Source: Elusimicrobia bacterium RIFCSPHIGHO2_02_FULL_57_9 (GTDB taxonomy: Bacteria > Elusimicrobiota > Elusimicrobia > UBA1565 > UBA9628). Taken from it: a stretch of DNA of 9,086 bases. Where the stretch lies: positions 1 to 9,086 of the forward strand of contig MGUO01000071.1 in NCBI GenBank assembly GCA_001800015.1. The letters are read 5' to 3'. Under the pieces are notes generated by a model. It did no database searches, had not been told where the DNA came from, and saw only the letters and a program-made list of their open reading frames with translations. The translations under genes and the position numbers were made by a program. Shown in pieces: positions 1-6,350 of the stretch. Every line of letters begins with the position of its first letter. Within the stretch, counting starts at the first letter, position 1.

Positions 1-1
1 C

Positions 2-1039
2 GCCGCTTTTGTCGGCGCGCCTTACGCGGTGGCCGCGGCCAGCGGCACCGCGGCCCTGCACACCGCGCTTTTAGCCGTAGGCGTGCGCCCGGGCGATGAG
101 GTGCTCGTGCCCGACCTGACCTTCATCGCCCCGGCCAATGCCGTGCGCTATTGCGGGGCTTTTCCGGTTTTCATGGACGTGGACGCGAAAACCTGGCATA
201 TGGACGTTGAGAAAACGGAACGTTTTCTCAACGAAGAATGCGAATCCCGCAAAGGCGAATGCACCAACAAGAAATCCGGGCGGCGCGTGCGCGCCATGAT
301 CCCGGTGCACATTCTGGGCCTGGCCTGCGAAATCGACCGGCTGGTTGAAATCGCCCGGCGCCACGGCTTAAAAGTGGTGGAAGACGCCGCCGAGGCCTTG
401 GGCGTGCGTTATAAGAACCGCCACGTGGGCTGTTTCGGCGACGCGGCAGCCTTTAGCTTCAACGGCAATAAAATCATGACCACGGGCGGCGGCGGGATGA
501 TCGTCACCACCAACCAGGAAATTTCGCGCTACACCGCGTATTTGACCACCCAGGCCAAGGACGACTCCGCGGAATATTTCCACAAGGAAACCGGCTTTAA
601 TTACCGCCTGAGCAATATCCAGGCCGCCTTGGGCTTGGCCCAACTCGAACAGTTGCAAGGCTTTATCGCGCGCAAGCGCCAGATCGCCGCAGCCTATAAC
701 AAGGCCTTTGCCCGCTTTAATGGAATCACCCCCATGCCGGTGATTCCCCAAGCCGAACCCACTTATTGGCTCTACACCATCCTGCTCAAAGCGAAAACGC
801 CCATGGACCAACGCCAGGATTTTATCCGCCGTCTCGAGGAAAAGGGAATCGGCGCCCGGCCGCTTTGGCATACGCTCAGCGACCTGCCGCCTTTTGCCGA
901 TTGCCGGGCCTTTGAAATCGAACAGTCTGTTGATCTTTACCGGCGCGCGGTCAGCCTGCCTTCAAGCACGGGGCTCTCGGATGAGGACCTTAAGCGCTGC
1001 CTCTCAGCCGTAACCCAATTAGCCGCCCATGACGCCTAG
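2..1039 (+). CDS. LegC-like DegT/DnrJ/EryC1-family sugar aminotransferase, 5' partial
   Basis: Fold-type I PLP enzyme that would transfer an amino group, usually from glutamate, to a nucleotide-linked 4-keto-6-deoxy sugar for a surface glycan. The frame is open from base 2 (AAFVGAPYAV...), so the gene starts upstream; the GTG at 29 lies inside the conserved core just before the SGTAALH phosphate-binding segment and is not a real start. Numbering from that GTG, Asp119 in VVEDAAE should contact the pyridine nitrogen and Lys148 in SFNGNKI (bases 470-472) should form the Schiff base, followed by TTGGGG. An insert with NKKSGRRV before IPVHILG and the stretch YLTTQAK...GFNYRLSNIQAALGLAQLEQL are, from memory, typical of the LegC branch (bacillosamine/legionaminic-type pathways), although no other legionaminate gene is visible here. 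Its end overlaps the next gene by 11 bases, indicating one operon. Family is secure; the exact sugar is not. Confidence 0.93.
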   Translation, partial: AAFVGAPYAVAAASGTAALHTALLAVGVRPGDEVLVPDLTFIAPANAVRYCGAFPVFMDVDAKTWHMDVEKTERFLNEECESRKGECTNKKSGRRVRAMIPVHILGLACEIDRLVEIARRHGLKVVEDAAEALGVRYKNRHVGCFGDAAAFSFNGNKIMTTGGGGMIVTTNQEISRYTAYLTTQAKDDSAEYFHKETGFNYRLSNIQAALGLAQLEQLQGFIARKRQIAAAYNKAFARFNGITPMPVIPQAEPTYWLYTILLKAKTPMDQRQDFIRRLEEKGIGARPLWHTLSDLPPFADCRAFEIEQSVDLYRRAVSLPSSTGLSDEDLKRCLSAVTQLAAHDA

Positions 1040-3095
1040 TCTTTTCTACATCGAAAACCTGACCCTGCGCGCCTGGCTTTTTTCCATTTTCCCCCGGCTG
1101 ATTTTGGCCGGCGTCCCGGGGCAATGCTTTTATATCGATTCGTCATTTCCGGGACGCCTCGCGGCGCAGGTGACGGGCCGGCTGATCGGCCATTCCATTA
1201 AACGCCTGAATTTCCGCATGATCGATGTCCGCGATGAGCAAGGCCTATTAATCCGCCTGCGCGTCGCTTATCAAGACGCCGCCGAGGTGCAGGATGATAT
1301 TATAAGCCAGCCGCTGTTTCAGGAATGGCTCTGCCGCCGGAAGGATGAACCCCGGCTGCAAAGCTTTTTGGCCAAAAGCGCGTTGGTCAGCAGCTCTTTG
1401 GCTGAAAGCGGGCTTTGGCGCGCGCTGTATTTAACCCAGGTCTGTTTATGGCACAAGAGGCTCATGGAAGGGAAATCGGCGGTGTTTTTCCTCGGCAACC
1501 GCCCCTGGTTTAAGGTCATCGAACGCTACGGCTCGCGCCAAGGCATCCCGCTCATTCCGGTTGCGGCCCGGCCGCAACCCAAGCAGCGGCTCAAGCGGCT
1601 GATCAGCGCGAAAAACTTCGACCGATTGCGCTACGTGCGCGCCCATGGCTTTAAAGCTTTGAGTTTTTACCGCGGTAATTCCGATAATTCACAGTCCGGC
1701 GCCCGGAAGTTAGCCGTTGAATACTCCGGTCAACTTAATCTTGATAAGCCGCAATCCCCCTCGAACCTGTTTTTTTGGCCCAAGTCAGGAATTAAACCCA
1801 ACGAATTGCTGCTGCTTTACAGCATGCATAACGACAGGCTGAACCCCAAGAGACTGGCTGAAATTAAGAAACATGGGCTTGAGGCCCTGGCCACGCATCC
1901 GGCCGCCGCTTCCGATCCCGCGATGCCTCTTTTCCGCCCCACCCGGTTTCCCCGGCCCTCAAACGCCCGCTGCGGCAACTTGGAACTGCGCTGGATGGAA
2001 GAACAGACCAACGAGTTTCACCGGCGGCGGGTTTTTTGGCGCGAGCTTTTCGAGCGGCACAACGTAAAAACCTATCTTTCCTGGTACAAATACGACCCGG
2101 TGCCTTTTGCCATCGCCGCGGCCTTGAAAGAAACGGGCGGGGTGCTGGCGCTTTATCAGCGCGCCCTGGAACTCATTCCCGCCCGGTCGCTGACCATGGA
2201 TACGGACATTCACTTCTCCTTCTCAAATATGTCCGAGAATATCGCCCGCCGCGACCGCTCGCGGGTGCGCTATAACGTGGTCACCGGCTTTTATAGCGAC
2301 TACTTATTCCCCCTGCTTAAAGAACCGGCGCGCGCGCTGCGCGAGACCCTGCAAAAGCAAGGCGCCAAACGCATTATCGCCCTGTTGGACGAAAATTCCC
2401 TGGATGACGAGCGCTGGCACACCGGCCATGAGTTCCAACGCGGCCAATACCGATTGCTGCTCGAAAAGGTGATTGCCGAGCCCTGGTTGGGCTTGGTCAT
2501 CAAGCCCAAGGTTCCGGCCACCTTGCGCCGCAGGTTGGGGCCCTTGGCTGAACTCTTGGGCCGCGCCGAAACCACGGGGCGCTGCCTGCTCCTGGAAACA
2601 GGGCCGCTGCTCTCTTCGCACTCGCCGGCCGAGGCGGCCCTGGCCGCGGATATCGTCATCCATGCCCATCTTTGCGCCGGCACGGCCGCATTGGAAACCG
2701 CTTTGGCCGGCACGCCCACCCTGCTCATGGACCGCGAAGGCTGGTCGATCAGCCCGCTTTACCGGCTCGGCGAAGGCCGCGTGGTTTTTCGGCGGTGGGA
2801 TGATTTATGGAAAGCCCTGAACGAGCACTGGAACCGCGAGGGCGGCATCCCGGGCTTTGGGGATTGGTCCCCCTTGCTTAACGAGATCGATCCTTTCCGC
2901 GACGGCCGGGCCGCGGAAAGAATGGGCCAATACCTGCATTGGCTGCTGCAAGGTTTTAACGAAGGTCTCGAGCGCGATGTCGCGCTCGCGCGCGCGGCCG
3001 AGCGCTACGCGCAAGCTTGGGGCCAAGACAAAATATCCGAGATTCGCGGGTCCTGGACCCCGCAAGCCAAGGAGATGGAAACCGCCCGCTTATGA
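1029..3095 (+). CDS. Large surface-carbohydrate biosynthesis protein with GT-B-like C-terminal domain
   Basis: A 688-residue, apparently cytoplasmic protein without signal peptide or clear membrane helices. I do not recognise the N-terminal ~250 residues. The middle (about 255-430) resembles large surface-carbohydrate proteins from O-antigen loci. The C-terminal part (about 445-630) reads as a GT-B/capsule-synthase-like nucleotide-sugar domain: a beta-strand/helix region at IIALLDENS, then ADIVIHAHLCAGTAALETALAGTPTLLMD, where CAGTAALE (549-556) matches the small-residue loop followed by Glu that ends many GT-B and polysaccharide polymerase-like enzymes. It probably takes part in assembling or transferring glycan units. 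ATG at 1029 overlaps the aminotransferase stop by 11 bases with no obvious Shine-Dalgarno, so translation may be coupled. It ends in ATGA shared with the next gene. The downstream protein starting at 7487 has a comparable C-terminal motif. Donor and acceptor cannot be told from sequence. Confidence 0.85.
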   Translation: MTPSLFYIENLTLRAWLFSIFPRLILAGVPGQCFYIDSSFPGRLAAQVTGRLIGHSIKRLNFRMIDVRDEQGLLIRLRVAYQDAAEVQDDIISQPLFQEWLCRRKDEPRLQSFLAKSALVSSSLAESGLWRALYLTQVCLWHKRLMEGKSAVFFLGNRPWFKVIERYGSRQGIPLIPVAARPQPKQRLKRLISAKNFDRLRYVRAHGFKALSFYRGNSDNSQSGARKLAVEYSGQLNLDKPQSPSNLFFWPKSGIKPNELLLLYSMHNDRLNPKRLAEIKKHGLEALATHPAAASDPAMPLFRPTRFPRPSNARCGNLELRWMEEQTNEFHRRRVFWRELFERHNVKTYLSWYKYDPVPFAIAAALKETGGVLALYQRALELIPARSLTMDTDIHFSFSNMSENIARRDRSRVRYNVVTGFYSDYLFPLLKEPARALRETLQKQGAKRIIALLDENSLDDERWHTGHEFQRGQYRLLLEKVIAEPWLGLVIKPKVPATLRRRLGPLAELLGRAETTGRCLLLETGPLLSSHSPAEAALAADIVIHAHLCAGTAALETALAGTPTLLMDREGWSISPLYRLGEGRVVFRRWDDLWKALNEHWNREGGIPGFGDWSPLLNEIDPFRDGRAAERMGQYLHWLLQGFNEGLERDVALARAAERYAQAWGQDKISEIRGSWTPQAKEMETARL

Positions 3096-4021
3096 AAAAA
3101 CCAACGGTCTACGTGGCCTTGCAGCAATTCTGCGGCGAAAACGAAGCGCCCTTAAAACTGCTCACGGAAACAGGCTTTAACGTCAAGCGCAACACCCTGG
3201 GCCGGCGCTTGAAGCGCGAGGAATTGCCCGAGATACTGGCGGGAGCCGACGCGGTTTTGGCCGGGCTTGAGCCTTACGACGCCAAAACACTGGCCGCCCT
3301 GCCCAAGCTGCGCTGCATCAGCCGCTGCGGGGTGGGAACGGATTCCATTGATTTAGAAGCCGCCAAGCGGCGCGGGATCGCCGTGCGCGTGACGCGCGAG
3401 GAAACCATCGAGCCAGTGGCCCAAATGACCGTGGCCATGATCCTGGCCCTGGCCCGCAATTTCCCAATGCACTACGCGGATTTTCATGCAGGTCTTTGGG
3501 TCAAACGCACGGGCTGCTTGATTTCCGATTGGACCATCGGCCTGGTGGGATTTGGCCGCATCGGGCGCTGCGTGGCCGCTCTTTTGCACGCTTTCGGCGC
3601 ACGCATTCTGCTGCACGACCCTCGCTTTCTGGACGGCACCCTGCCGCCCGGAACCCGCAGCGGTGCTCTCGAGGATCTGCTCTCCGGCTGCGACCTGATT
3701 TCGCTTCACGCCGACAGCCGAGCGCAAGACGGGCCTCTGCTCGGCAAAAAAGAGTTCGCCGCCATGAAAAAAGGCGCCTATCTGGTAAACACGGCCCGCG
3801 GACATCTGGTGGATGAAAAGGCGCTCTATGAGGCTTTAAAATCCGGCCATCTGGCCGCAGCCGCCATCGACGTCTACACCGCCGAACCTTATGAAGGAGA
3901 CCTGGCCAAGCTGCCGCAAGTGCTGGCCACCCCCCATGTTTCCACGCTCACCCGATCGTCCCGGGCGGCCATGGAGCTCTCCTGCGCCCGAAATGTCGTT
4001 GAATTTTTCCAAAAGAAATGA
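3092..4021 (+). CDS. D-2-hydroxyacid dehydrogenase (SerA/PGDH-like, no ACT domain)
   Basis: NAD-dependent oxidoreductase interconverting a D-2-hydroxy acid and its 2-oxo acid; 309 residues. The ATG at 3092 is chosen because ATGA overlaps the preceding stop (3093-3095) and the protein then begins with the normal strand MKKPTVYVAL; an earlier in-frame start at 3017 would add 25 unrelated residues inside the upstream gene. Family marks are RCGVGTDSIDLEAAKRRGI, the NAD-binding GFGRIG (153-158), NTARG with Arg236, Glu265 in YTAEP, and His282 in TPHVS, forming the expected Arg-Glu-His catalytic set. It stops after the second half of the catalytic domain and lacks the C-terminal ACT regulatory domain of long phosphoglycerate dehydrogenases. 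Lodged between a GT-like gene and an EPS-type regulator, it may make or use a hydroxy-acid building block or glycan substituent rather than serve serine synthesis; that role is inference. It overlaps the next gene by 4 bases. Confidence 0.93.
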   Translation: MKKPTVYVALQQFCGENEAPLKLLTETGFNVKRNTLGRRLKREELPEILAGADAVLAGLEPYDAKTLAALPKLRCISRCGVGTDSIDLEAAKRRGIAVRVTREETIEPVAQMTVAMILALARNFPMHYADFHAGLWVKRTGCLISDWTIGLVGFGRIGRCVAALLHAFGARILLHDPRFLDGTLPPGTRSGALEDLLSGCDLISLHADSRAQDGPLLGKKEFAAMKKGAYLVNTARGHLVDEKALYEALKSGHLAAAAIDVYTAEPYEGDLAKLPQVLATPHVSTLTRSSRAAMELSCARNVVEFFQKK

Positions 4022-4560
4022 AGCCCAACGAATACGCCGTCATCTCGGAAGTCGCCCGCGAGCCGGGACAGACCCAACGCGAAATCAGCCGCAAGGTCGG
4101 GCTTTCTTTGGGCATGACCAACGCCCTGCTTCTGCGCCTGGCGCGCAAGGGCTATATCAAGATGAAGCAGCTGGATTGGAAGCGCACCGAGTATCTTTTG
4201 ACCCTGAAAGGGGCCATGGAGAAAACCCGCAAATCCTACGCCTATGCCTTGCACACCATCCGGCTTTTCCAGCATATCCTGGAATCCGTGCAAAGCCTGA
4301 TGCGCTCGGAATACGAGCAGGGAACGCGGCAAATCATCATCGTGGCCTGGCCGGAAACGGTCAAGGCCATTTCCAGCGCGCTGGCCGAGATCAATCTGCC
4401 CGGCTTGCAGGTCGAGTACGTGGAGACTTTCAAAAAACTGGGCTCCCGTCCGGGAACTATTTTCATCGCCACCGAGGAGCCGGCACCCAAGCCGGCCGAG
4501 GGGCAGCGTTTCATTCATTTGCTGGAAGTCAACGACCTAAAATTCAAATATCCTGATTAG
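4018..4560 (+). CDS. MarR-like winged-helix regulator (EPS-associated type) with extra C-terminal alpha/beta region
   Basis: A 180-residue likely DNA-binding protein. Residues about 5-70 form a winged helix: a helix-turn-helix around QREISRKVGLSLGMTNALLL (20-39), followed by ARKGYIKM and a wing ending in YLLTLKG. This resembles the short 'EPS-associated MarR family' regulators that recur in exopolysaccharide loci. Residues about 72-100 look helical (possible dimer helix). Residues 103-180 add alternating strands and helices (RQIIIVAWPETVKAISSALAE, LQVEYVETF, GTIFIATEEP, RFIHLLEV), suggesting a small Rossmann-like or receiver-like sensor that the usual ~110-residue members lack. The ATG overlaps the dehydrogenase stop (ATGA, 4018-4021). 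Being last in the operon, it could control the operon it belongs to, perhaps after sensing a glycan precursor. DNA binding is well supported; ligand and target are unknown. Confidence 0.85.
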   Translation: MKPNEYAVISEVAREPGQTQREISRKVGLSLGMTNALLLRLARKGYIKMKQLDWKRTEYLLTLKGAMEKTRKSYAYALHTIRLFQHILESVQSLMRSEYEQGTRQIIIVAWPETVKAISSALAEINLPGLQVEYVETFKKLGSRPGTIFIATEEPAPKPAEGQRFIHLLEVNDLKFKYPD

Positions 4561-4571
4561 GCCAGGCTAAT
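4556..4571. other. Short palindrome across convergent stop codons
   Basis: The two convergent genes end only 6 bases apart, and the junction reads ATTAG-GCCAGG-CTAAT, a 5-bp inverted repeat containing both TAG stops. There is no long GC-rich stem and no T-run on either side, so this is not a convincing intrinsic terminator. The symmetry follows largely from two TAG stops facing each other. Confidence 0.4.
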
Positions 4572-5181
4572 ACAACCGCTCGCCCTTAAGCCAGCGCAAT
4601 AAGGGCCCGAACGCGAATCTCCCGGCATATCGTCTCAGCTTATTTCTGTCCAAGTCCCATTGCTTCTCCCTCTTCTGAGGAAGTTCCAGGGGAGAGCGCG
4701 GTATCAACGCCAAATAGGCCAGATCCAGGAAAGCCTTTTCCGGTTCAGCTCTCGGATAGCTTGCTTGCCCCTGTCTTGTAATCTCGTAGCCCCATATCAG
4801 ACGCTGCGGCAGGTGGTGGATGTGGAACTCTCCGATGGATGTCCGGTAGCGCTTCGGCGGCGCGGATGAAACGCCGTAAACGACCTGCGCAATCTCATCG
4901 ACCACTCCGTGATCCGCCAAGGCACTGTAAAGCGATACGTAGGCGAGCCAAGGCGCTCTAAGGTAAGGCAGCGCTTCGTAAGGATTTAAATCCGCATAGA
5001 GTTTATTGACCCACACGCCCTTCTTGATCCTGGCGACCAGGTCCGCGCCGGCCAGGCGCGATAGGGCCTTGGTGGCCGCCGTCGGAGAAAGGCCGGTGAG
5101 CGTGATGATATCCGCGGTCGTAAATATCCTTAAGGCGTTGTTCCGGACAAGCCTCAAAAGAGAAGCGGCCGAAAGGCTCAT
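4567..5181 (-). CDS. AbiEi-like antitoxin / winged-helix autoregulator
   Basis: A 204-residue protein matching the AbiEi antitoxin family of type IV toxin-antitoxin systems, whose members repress their own operon and counter the AbiEii nucleotidyltransferase. Residues about 7-59 form an N-terminal winged helix (FTTADIITLTGLSPTAATKA, then LVARIKKGVWVN). The C-terminal part carries the family pattern PWLAYVSLYSALADHGVVDEI (77-97), a beta-rich segment IGEFHIHHLPQRLIWGYE, and YPRAEPEKAFLDLAYL. The ATG at 5181 overlaps the upstream nucleotidyltransferase stop as ATGA and has a good Shine-Dalgarno (GGAG, 8 bases away), so start choice is firm. In the classical abiE operon this gene comes first; here it is second. 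It faces the polysaccharide operon tail to tail. An alternative reading is a plain winged-helix regulator of the AbiEi superfamily without antitoxin activity. Confidence 0.86.
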   Translation of the reverse strand: MSLSAASLLRLVRNNALRIFTTADIITLTGLSPTAATKALSRLAGADLVARIKKGVWVNKLYADLNPYEALPYLRAPWLAYVSLYSALADHGVVDEIAQVVYGVSSAPPKRYRTSIGEFHIHHLPQRLIWGYEITRQGQASYPRAEPEKAFLDLAYLALIPRSPLELPQKREKQWDLDRNKLRRYAGRFAFGPLLRWLKGERLY

Positions 5182-5945
5182 TTAAGCATCTCCGCAAACA
5201 TCGCCTCAACCTCGGATTTTTGCCGCTCAAAGGCGTCCGGCCGCCGGTAAAAATCGATCAATTCCCCGGAAAGAAAGGGCAGGACCTGCTCCTTAAAGTC
5301 GCCAAAGGCAAAACTTCTTGCTTTGCCGGCGGCGCTCTCCAAAACGTTCGTCTCAACCAGACGGGCCGCATCCTCCGGCTTGACCAATCCGACGCGCAGC
5401 AAATGATGCAGATCGAAGAGATCCCGCAGCGCGTGCCGGGACGGCGCGGCCAAAGCGGCGATTTTCTGGGCGGCCAGCGCCGCGGCATCGTAAAATTGGG
5501 CTGCGAAAGGCGTCATCCGGTAATGCCGCAGCAATTCAGCGTCCGGCATGCCGGTGGAACAGCCTATCCGCTCATGCCGGCGGCTGAACTCGACCTTGGT
5601 GGGAAGAGCGTCCCTCGCTCCCAAAAAAAGGGCCACCTTCCAACGCTGCGTCGTCTCGGTCTGTTTAGGCTTGCTTGCCTCGATCCGCTCGATTCCCTGC
5701 GGCAGAAGCGAGGCGGCCAGCGCCCGCCCCTGAAGGACCGAATCGACCGCGTTTTGCAGGGTCTTCAGTTGGACATTGGAGACAATGTCTAAGTCCATGT
5801 CCTGGGACAGACGCGGAGAACGATGGAAGAAGCGGAGGCAAAGCCCTCCCTTAACCGCGTAAGAGCGTCCGGACAGCCGGCTTGCGAGATGGCGCAGCAA
5901 TGCCAAGTGGAAAAATTCCCGCAGCTCAAAGGACCGTATTGCCAT
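5178..5945 (-). CDS. AbiEii/AbiGii-like nucleotidyltransferase toxin
   Basis: A 255-residue polymerase-beta-fold nucleotidyltransferase of the AbiEii/AbiGii (DUF1814-type) family; relatives act as bacteriostatic toxins or phage-abortive-infection effectors that transfer nucleotides to RNA. Visible catalytic features: KGG (32-34) followed by Asp49 and Asp51 in RLSQDMDLD as metal-binding acidic residues, Glu119 in KVEFSRR as a likely third carboxylate, Lys161 in AAQKIAAL, and Arg174-Asp175 with Asp178 in RDLFDLHHLL, the family signature. All key residues are present, so the enzyme should be active. An in-frame TGA 33 bases upstream and no start codon in between make the ATG at 5945 the earliest possible start; a later start would cut helices before KGG. 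No Shine-Dalgarno precedes it. It is the first gene of a two-gene operon and overlaps its AbiEi-like partner by 4 bases. Confidence 0.9.
   Translation of the reverse strand: MAIRSFELREFFHLALLRHLASRLSGRSYAVKGGLCLRFFHRSPRLSQDMDLDIVSNVQLKTLQNAVDSVLQGRALAASLLPQGIERIEASKPKQTETTQRWKVALFLGARDALPTKVEFSRRHERIGCSTGMPDAELLRHYRMTPFAAQFYDAAALAAQKIAALAAPSRHALRDLFDLHHLLRVGLVKPEDAARLVETNVLESAAGKARSFAFGDFKEQVLPFLSGELIDFYRRPDAFERQKSEVEAMFAEMLK
5190..5193 (-). promoter_or_regulatory. Shine-Dalgarno of the AbiEi-like gene
   Basis: On the - strand GGAG lies 8 bases before the ATG at 5181, inside the end of the toxin gene. It fixes the start and lets the antitoxin-like gene be translated strongly, in contrast with the toxin gene, which has no such site. 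Confidence 0.7.
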
Positions 5946-5950
5946 TCTTA

Positions 5951-5979
5951 ATAATATATATAATTGTTGTATTTGTCAA
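5951..5979 (-). promoter_or_regulatory. Near-consensus promoter of the AbiEii-AbiEi operon, probably leaderless
   Basis: On the - strand a perfect -35 TTGACA (5979-5974) is followed after 17 bases by a -10 TATTAT (5956-5951; 5 of 6 to consensus). The toxin ATG at 5945 begins only 5 bases after the -10 box, so the expected transcription start falls on or within the start codon and the mRNA should have no leader. The region is strikingly AT-rich compared with its surroundings. Confidence 0.75.
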
Positions 5980-5997
5980 GTATTTAGATTATACAAC
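5966..5997. repeat. Inverted repeat around the -35 box: candidate AbiEi operator
   Basis: GTTGTAT (5966-5972) and ATACAAC (5991-5997) form a perfect 7-bp inverted repeat with an 18-base spacer, the arms lying either side of the TTGACA -35 element. Half-sites are 25 bases centre to centre. AbiEi proteins are known to autorepress by binding inverted repeats in their promoter, so this is a natural operator candidate; the spacing is too wide for a typical RNA hairpin. Confidence 0.55.
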
Positions 5998-6055
5998 GTC
6001 GGCGTGATACTCCGTGTCCCCTGACGACAATCATTTCTGCTCATATACCTGAACC

Positions 6056-6271
6056 ATGCCGCTGTTCGAACCGGTCTTTTCCGCTCTAAACGACGCCGGC
6101 GCTCGTTATGTTGTTGTAGGCGGACTAGCGGTCGTTCTGCATGGACATCCGCGCTTGACCGTCGGATTAGAAGCAACCCCTGCCCAACGTTTAGCGTGAC
6201 TGGAAGAGATGATTCTCCTGGCGCACCGTAGCCGGGCATTGCCGCGACCCCATCAAGACCCTCAACGCTGA
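6056..6271 (+). pseudogene. Decayed MNT/AbiEii-like nucleotidyltransferase gene (internal deletion plus nonsense codon)
   Basis: From the ATG at 6056 the reading gives LNDAGARYVVVGGLAVVLHG followed by HPRLTV, the standard N-terminus of small nucleotidyltransferases, with the GG nucleotide-binding turn. In relatives the Asp-x-Asp metal site and some 100 further residues follow. Here the sequence instead jumps at about base 6164 to LEATPAQRLA, a stop (TGA, 6197-6199), then LEEMILLAHRSRALPRP. The family's C-terminal helix is usually of the form TPxxRLxWLEE, so the TGA looks like a Trp TGG turned into a stop. The gene has therefore lost its catalytic centre through an in-frame internal deletion and also carries a nonsense mutation. 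The only intact product would be 47 residues. The same frame closes with TGA at 6269-6271. Family recognition is from memory of conserved patterns. Confidence 0.68.
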
Positions 6272-6291
6272 ATACACCCGCGTTATGGATT

Positions 6292-6300
6292 TGCTATAAT
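6292..6300 (+). promoter_or_regulatory. Extended -10 promoter for the radical SAM operon
   Basis: TGCTATAAT is a perfect extended -10 (TG-n-TATAAT). No good -35 is visible 16-18 bases upstream, which an extended -10 can tolerate. Transcription would begin near 6307, giving a leader of about 50 bases before the ATG at 6357. Confidence 0.6.
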
Positions 6301-6346
6301 TATTCGTTCATTTTTGAACTGACGCTCAAAAAGACCCTCCGATTTC

Positions 6347-6350
6347 GAGG
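6347..6350 (+). promoter_or_regulatory. Shine-Dalgarno of the radical SAM gene
   Basis: GAGG lies 6 bases before the ATG at 6357 and supports that start. Confidence 0.6.

Noticed and set aside
368..871. 167-codon open frame on the - strand
   Set aside because: Complementary shadow of the well-supported aminotransferase; GC-rich codons often open the opposite strand.
3017..3091. Earlier in-frame ATG for the dehydrogenase, adding 25 residues
   Set aside because: The added residues resemble nothing in the family and would overlap the upstream gene by 79 bases; the ATGA at 3092 gives the normal N-terminus.
3889..4518. 209-codon open frame on the - strand
   Set aside because: Antisense to two genes with clear domain motifs; no recognisable protein family.
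3891..4556. 221-codon + strand open frame in another phase
   Set aside because: It runs through the dehydrogenase end and the winged-helix gene out of frame and has no recognisable motif.
4556..4571. Bidirectional intrinsic terminator
   Set aside because: Only a 5-bp stem made mostly of the two stop codons, with no T-run.
5220..5792. 190-codon + strand open frame
   Set aside because: Antisense to the nucleotidyltransferase, whose catalytic residues are all present on the - strand.
5964..5992. Divergent + strand promoter (TTGTTG-17-GATTAT) for the decayed gene
   Set aside because: Both boxes are weak matches within a generally AT-rich stretch, so chance is likely.
5976..6239. 87-codon - strand open frame across the intergenic region
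   Set aside because: It includes promoter DNA and is antisense to the recognisable nucleotidyltransferase remnant; no motif of its own.
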